From Candidatus Melainabacteria bacterium (GTDB lineage Bacteria; Cyanobacteriota; Vampirovibrionia; Obscuribacterales; Obscuribacteraceae), in contig JACMKL010000173.1 in NCBI GenBank assembly GCA_014380105.1, forward strand, positions 1 through 8,478: DNA of 8,478 nt. The letters are read 5' to 3'. Shown here piece after piece: positions 6,481 through 8,478 of the stretch (positions are counted from its first letter, which is position 1; every line of letters begins with the position of its first letter). The translations under genes and the position numbers were made by a program. The notes below the pieces were generated by a model. That model ran no database searches and was not told the origin of the DNA. It saw only the letters and a program-made list of their open reading frames with translations.

Positions 6481-6498
6481 CGGACTACACGGACTACA
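6481..6498. repeat. Tandem duplication of a 9-bp unit
   Basis: CGGACTACA occurs twice with no gap (6481-6489 and 6490-6498), ending 8 nt before ATG 6507. The second copy contributes to TACAAT (6495-6500), a 5/6 match to a -10 element. Confidence 0.8.
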
Positions 6499-6506
6499 AT
6501 GGACTT

Positions 6507-6869
6507 ATGAAAATCCGAACAAAAATCCGAACAAGACCCAGACTCACAGCCCTAAAAGCGCTCACAGCCGCATCCGTGAATATGATCGTGGCATTTTTAT
6601 TGGCTGCTCCGGCGATTTCGACTGAGGGTGGTGGAACACCTGGAGACGGCAGCGAAACCGCTCCTCCGCAAGACGGTGGGCCTGTCCAATCAAATCCTGC
6701 CCCGGACGGCGTCAAACCACAAGACGATCCTATGCGTGGCGACGTGCCAACCAAGCCAGACATTGACCCGGATGACAAGCCGCCCCCCGGCCCCTCCATC
6801 GACGCCCAGCGAACCTCTACCGCCCAAAGAACCAGGTGTTCCTTCGATACCTCAATAAGCTGGCGCTAA
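6507..6869 (+). CDS. Small exported proline-rich protein, probably frameshifted near its end
   Basis: The frame as given encodes 120 residues. Residues 1-35 look like a signal peptide: a strongly basic start (MKIRTKIRTRPR), a hydrophobic core (MIVAFLLAAPA) and small residues before STEGGG. The mature part is low-complexity, rich in Pro, Asp, Gly and Gln, with no recognised domain; a disordered cell-envelope protein is likely. At a run of six C (6782-6787) the frame seems to slip: as read, the last 26 residues lose the Pro-rich character and end in ...SISWR. With one C fewer, the tail becomes APPSTPSEPLPPKEPG and then VPSIPQ, stopping at 6856-6858, which fits the rest much better. ATG 6507 has only a weak GGA site. 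The aminotransferase gene diverges from it across 109 bp. Confidence 0.6.
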   Translation: MKIRTKIRTRPRLTALKALTAASVNMIVAFLLAAPAISTEGGGTPGDGSETAPPQDGGPVQSNPAPDGVKPQDDPMRGDVPTKPDIDPDDKPPPGPSIDAQRTSTAQRTRCSFDTSISWR

Positions 6870-6968
6870 CTACTGATAGATTTTGTTGCAGTTATATTGC
6901 AAAGTCACTTTCCATGGACTCTTCCAGCCTCGCTACCGGCTAGGTTGCGCTTTCATCTTTGTTCTAAT

Positions 6969-6997
6969 CTGAAACTGCTCTAAAAGGCAGTTTTCAG
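6969..6997 (+). terminator. Possible terminator or hairpin after the proline-rich protein gene
   Basis: CTGAAACTGC (6969-6978) pairs with GCAGTTTTCAG (6987-6997) with a single bulged base and an 8-nt loop. The inner CTGC/GCAG stem followed by TTTT (6991-6994) would look like a weak terminator on the plus strand, about 100 nt past the stop codon. Confidence 0.35.
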
Positions 6998-7017
6998 GCG
7001 CTCTTCCTGTGTAGGTT

Positions 7018-7039
7018 GAAGTCGAATTTCGATGACTTC
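7018..7039. repeat. Inverted repeat GAAGTC-N10-GACTTC
   Basis: The arms are 7018-7023 and 7034-7039. They overlap a weak plus-strand promoter candidate, TTGAAG (7016-7021) and TCTAAA (7038-7043) 16 nt apart. It could be an operator for the downstream surface-protein gene. Confidence 0.4.
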
Positions 7040-7042
7040 TAA

Positions 7043-7145
7043 ACACTCAGACTGACGCAGGACGCACCCACTTACTCCAACCATGCACGGTTTTAAGGTT
7101 CATTTCTTTTGCTGAAACAGCGAGAGATGGACGCAGTCTGAGTGT
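7043..7145 (+). promoter_or_regulatory. Candidate structured leader closed by a 12-bp perfect helix
   Basis: ACACTCAGACTG (7043-7054) is the exact reverse complement of CAGTCTGAGTGT (7134-7145). The 79 nt between contain GCTG-AAA-CAGC (7111-7121) and a possible AACC/GGTT pair, so the RNA could fold as a branched element. GACGCA occurs at 7054, 7061 and 7130. It ends 64 nt before the surface-protein start. It matches no riboswitch class I recognise, and it could also be a small inverted-repeat element at the DNA level. Confidence 0.4.
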
Positions 7146-7209
7146 CGTTTTGCCCACGGAAAGCAAGACAAAGTCATCAAACTCTGCATCCAAAAGGGAT
7201 GACAATCGT

Positions 7210-8478
7210 ATGAAGAATTCTCGTTCGAACTCTCTGCGCAGCCTTCGAGTCGAAGCGCTCGAGCCGCGTTGCGTGATGTCCGGAGACCCGATCGGTTCGG
7301 CTCCGCAAATCTTCCTTGACCCCTTCAACAGTGAAGTCAACGAAGGTCAGGCATTCGTCATCACCGGTCGCGTCCTGGACAACGACACTCCGGCAAGCGC
7401 ACTCACAGCTACGGTCGGCTACGGATTCGGTGACGAACCGCTCGCCATCGCTCCTGACGGCACCTTCCGCGTCGAGCACCTGCCGGAATTCGGAGCGTCG
7501 ATCGAGGTGACCCTCACCGTCACCGACGACCAGAACAACCAGACGACCGAAGTCCTCCGCGTCGAAGTGGTCAACGTTCTTCCGCTCATTGACGTGCGCC
7601 TCAACTCGCCCGCCGTCGTCGGACAGCCCATCAACGTGTCCGGCTCGTTCGTCGATCCGGGCAATGACGAATGGACGGGAGAGGTTTTCTACAACTATGT
7701 CGACGAAGGCAACACCGGCGACCCCGAGCCTCTCCAGCTCAACGCCGACAAGACCTTCAACCTCTCGCACATCTACGATGCGCCCGGGGACTATACGATC
7801 CGGATTGTCATCAACGATGGCAACTCGGAAGTGCCGACCTTCGGCGAGGCGTACCTGGTCATCTCAGTGACCGACGCTCCGACAAACCCGCCGGTCATCC
7901 CGCCGCAACGCACCACCATCGAGGAAGGTCAGTCGGCCTCCTTCGTGGTCAACTTCAACGATCCGGACGTCGGTCAGGGTCACACGGTGTTTGTGGATTA
8001 CGGCGCCGGCTACGTGTCCGTCACTCCGGGTGCGGATGGCAAATACGTGGTCTCGAAGTTCTACGGACAGGATTCAAGCGATATCACGGGCGGTGCCTAC
8101 ACGTTGCCCGTGCGTGTGGTCGACGCCAGTGGTGCCACCGCGGACGCCACCTACCTGGTCTACGTCAACAACGTCGCGCCTTCGGTGGACGCCCGTCCCA
8201 ACCAGGTCATCTATGTCGGGGAAACCGCAGACAAGGGGCTGTTCTCCTTCACCGACCCGGGTCTCGAGTACGCTGGCAACGGAGACCCGCTGTGGCAGTA
8301 CGAAGTCTTTCTCGATGGCATCCTGGTTCGCGCCAAGGGTGACCTGATCGTTCCCAGCACCGACTACCCGGCCATTTTCAGTGGTCTGTCAGTCGGCGTC
8401 CACTCCGTCACCGTCAAGGTTTCGGATGACGACAGCTTCGGCTTCGACTTCTTCACCATCACGGTTTTGAATTCGGAA
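7210..8478 (+). CDS. Large cell-surface protein with LEPR motif and PKD/Ig-like domains (runs off the window)
   Basis: A frame of 423 codons stays open to the window edge. The N-terminus is basic and Ser-rich and holds RVEALEPR (13-20) followed by CVMSGD, matching the LEPR-XLL type N-terminal motif known on large exported proteins, notably of Planctomycetes. After it come about four beta-rich domains near 33-122, 126-222, 229-322 and 324-420. Typical PKD features include HIYDAPGDYTIRIVINDG (187-204) and the linkers VNVLP and VNNVAP. No hydrophobic signal peptide is seen, so export probably depends on the LEPR region. Adhesion or a surface-layer role is plausible but not shown. ATG 7210 is the only ATG just before the motif; AAGGG lies 11 nt upstream, a long spacing. 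The GC-rich third positions stand out from the AT-richer genes to the left. Confidence 0.88.
   Translation, partial: MKNSRSNSLRSLRVEALEPRCVMSGDPIGSAPQIFLDPFNSEVNEGQAFVITGRVLDNDTPASALTATVGYGFGDEPLAIAPDGTFRVEHLPEFGASIEVTLTVTDDQNNQTTEVLRVEVVNVLPLIDVRLNSPAVVGQPINVSGSFVDPGNDEWTGEVFYNYVDEGNTGDPEPLQLNADKTFNLSHIYDAPGDYTIRIVINDGNSEVPTFGEAYLVISVTDAPTNPPVIPPQRTTIEEGQSASFVVNFNDPDVGQGHTVFVDYGAGYVSVTPGADGKYVVSKFYGQDSSDITGGAYTLPVRVVDASGATADATYLVYVNNVAPSVDARPNQVIYVGETADKGLFSFTDPGLEYAGNGDPLWQYEVFLDGILVRAKGDLIVPSTDYPAIFSGLSVGVHSVTVKVSDDDSFGFDFFTITVLNSE

Noticed and set aside
6396..6506. N-terminal extension of the proline-rich protein to ATG 6396
   Set aside because: It would overlap the aminotransferase start and promoter, and it would bury the signal peptide that begins at 6507.
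7043..7145. Cyclic-di-GMP (GEMM-I) riboswitch, suggested by GGACGCA
   Set aside because: The other conserved parts of GEMM-I, including the receptor and tetraloop arrangement, are not visible.
7199..7213. Four-codon leader frame whose stop overlaps ATG 7210
   Set aside because: The AAGGG lies directly against its start codon, too close for initiation, and such short overlaps arise often by chance.
7671..8342. Plus-strand open frame of 223 codons, and the minus-strand frame at 7177-7770
   Set aside because: Both are out-of-frame or antisense readings of the GC-rich surface-protein gene; one is Arg-rich and low in complexity, as expected for a shifted frame.

Overview
This is a bacterial window with seven genes on the minus strand (1 to 6397) followed by two on the plus strand (6507 to 8478). 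The organism cannot be fixed from sequence alone. Kinesin-light-chain-type TPR proteins and an N-terminal LEPR motif on a PKD-repeat surface protein recall Planctomycetes and other large-genome, multi-TPR bacteria such as Obscuribacterales; this is a weak inference. By eye the base composition is mixed: the sigma-factor gene and the surface-protein gene are GC-rich at third positions, while the TPR and secreted-protein genes (1316-3174) and the spacers are more AT-rich. No tRNA, rRNA, CRISPR array or transposase was seen.

Left block, minus strand: a cysteine hydrolase of the isochorismatase family (418-984) lies 32 nt upstream of a truncated S41/CTP-like peptidase (1-385) that appears to lack both a signal peptide and the usual PDZ domain. 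After a gene-free stretch (985-1315) comes a probable two-gene unit: a secreted protein of unknown function (2374-3174), then, 29 nt downstream, a seven-repeat TPR protein (1316-2344).

Middle block, minus strand: a sigma-70 family factor (3318-4172) with a convincing rho-independent terminator, preceded by a short TPR protein (4326-4655). The sigma factor keeps the -35-reading helix but differs from E. coli RpoD at both residues that read position -12. A perfect 18-bp dyad abuts its candidate promoter. Upstream lies a 368-nt gene-free stretch rich in hairpins, including two that share bases and cannot form together. Beyond it is a class III PLP aminotransferase of unknown substrate (5024-6397).

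Right block: a 109-bp divergent promoter region separates the aminotransferase from a small exported proline-rich protein (6507-6869), whose reading frame seems shifted at a run of six C. After a 340-nt spacer holding several inverted repeats, among them a 12-bp perfect pair enclosing 79 nt, a large surface protein begins (7210 to beyond the window) with an LEPR motif and about four PKD/Ig-like domains. The spacer is the best candidate for an undescribed structured RNA leader, but this is a hypothesis from pairing alone.
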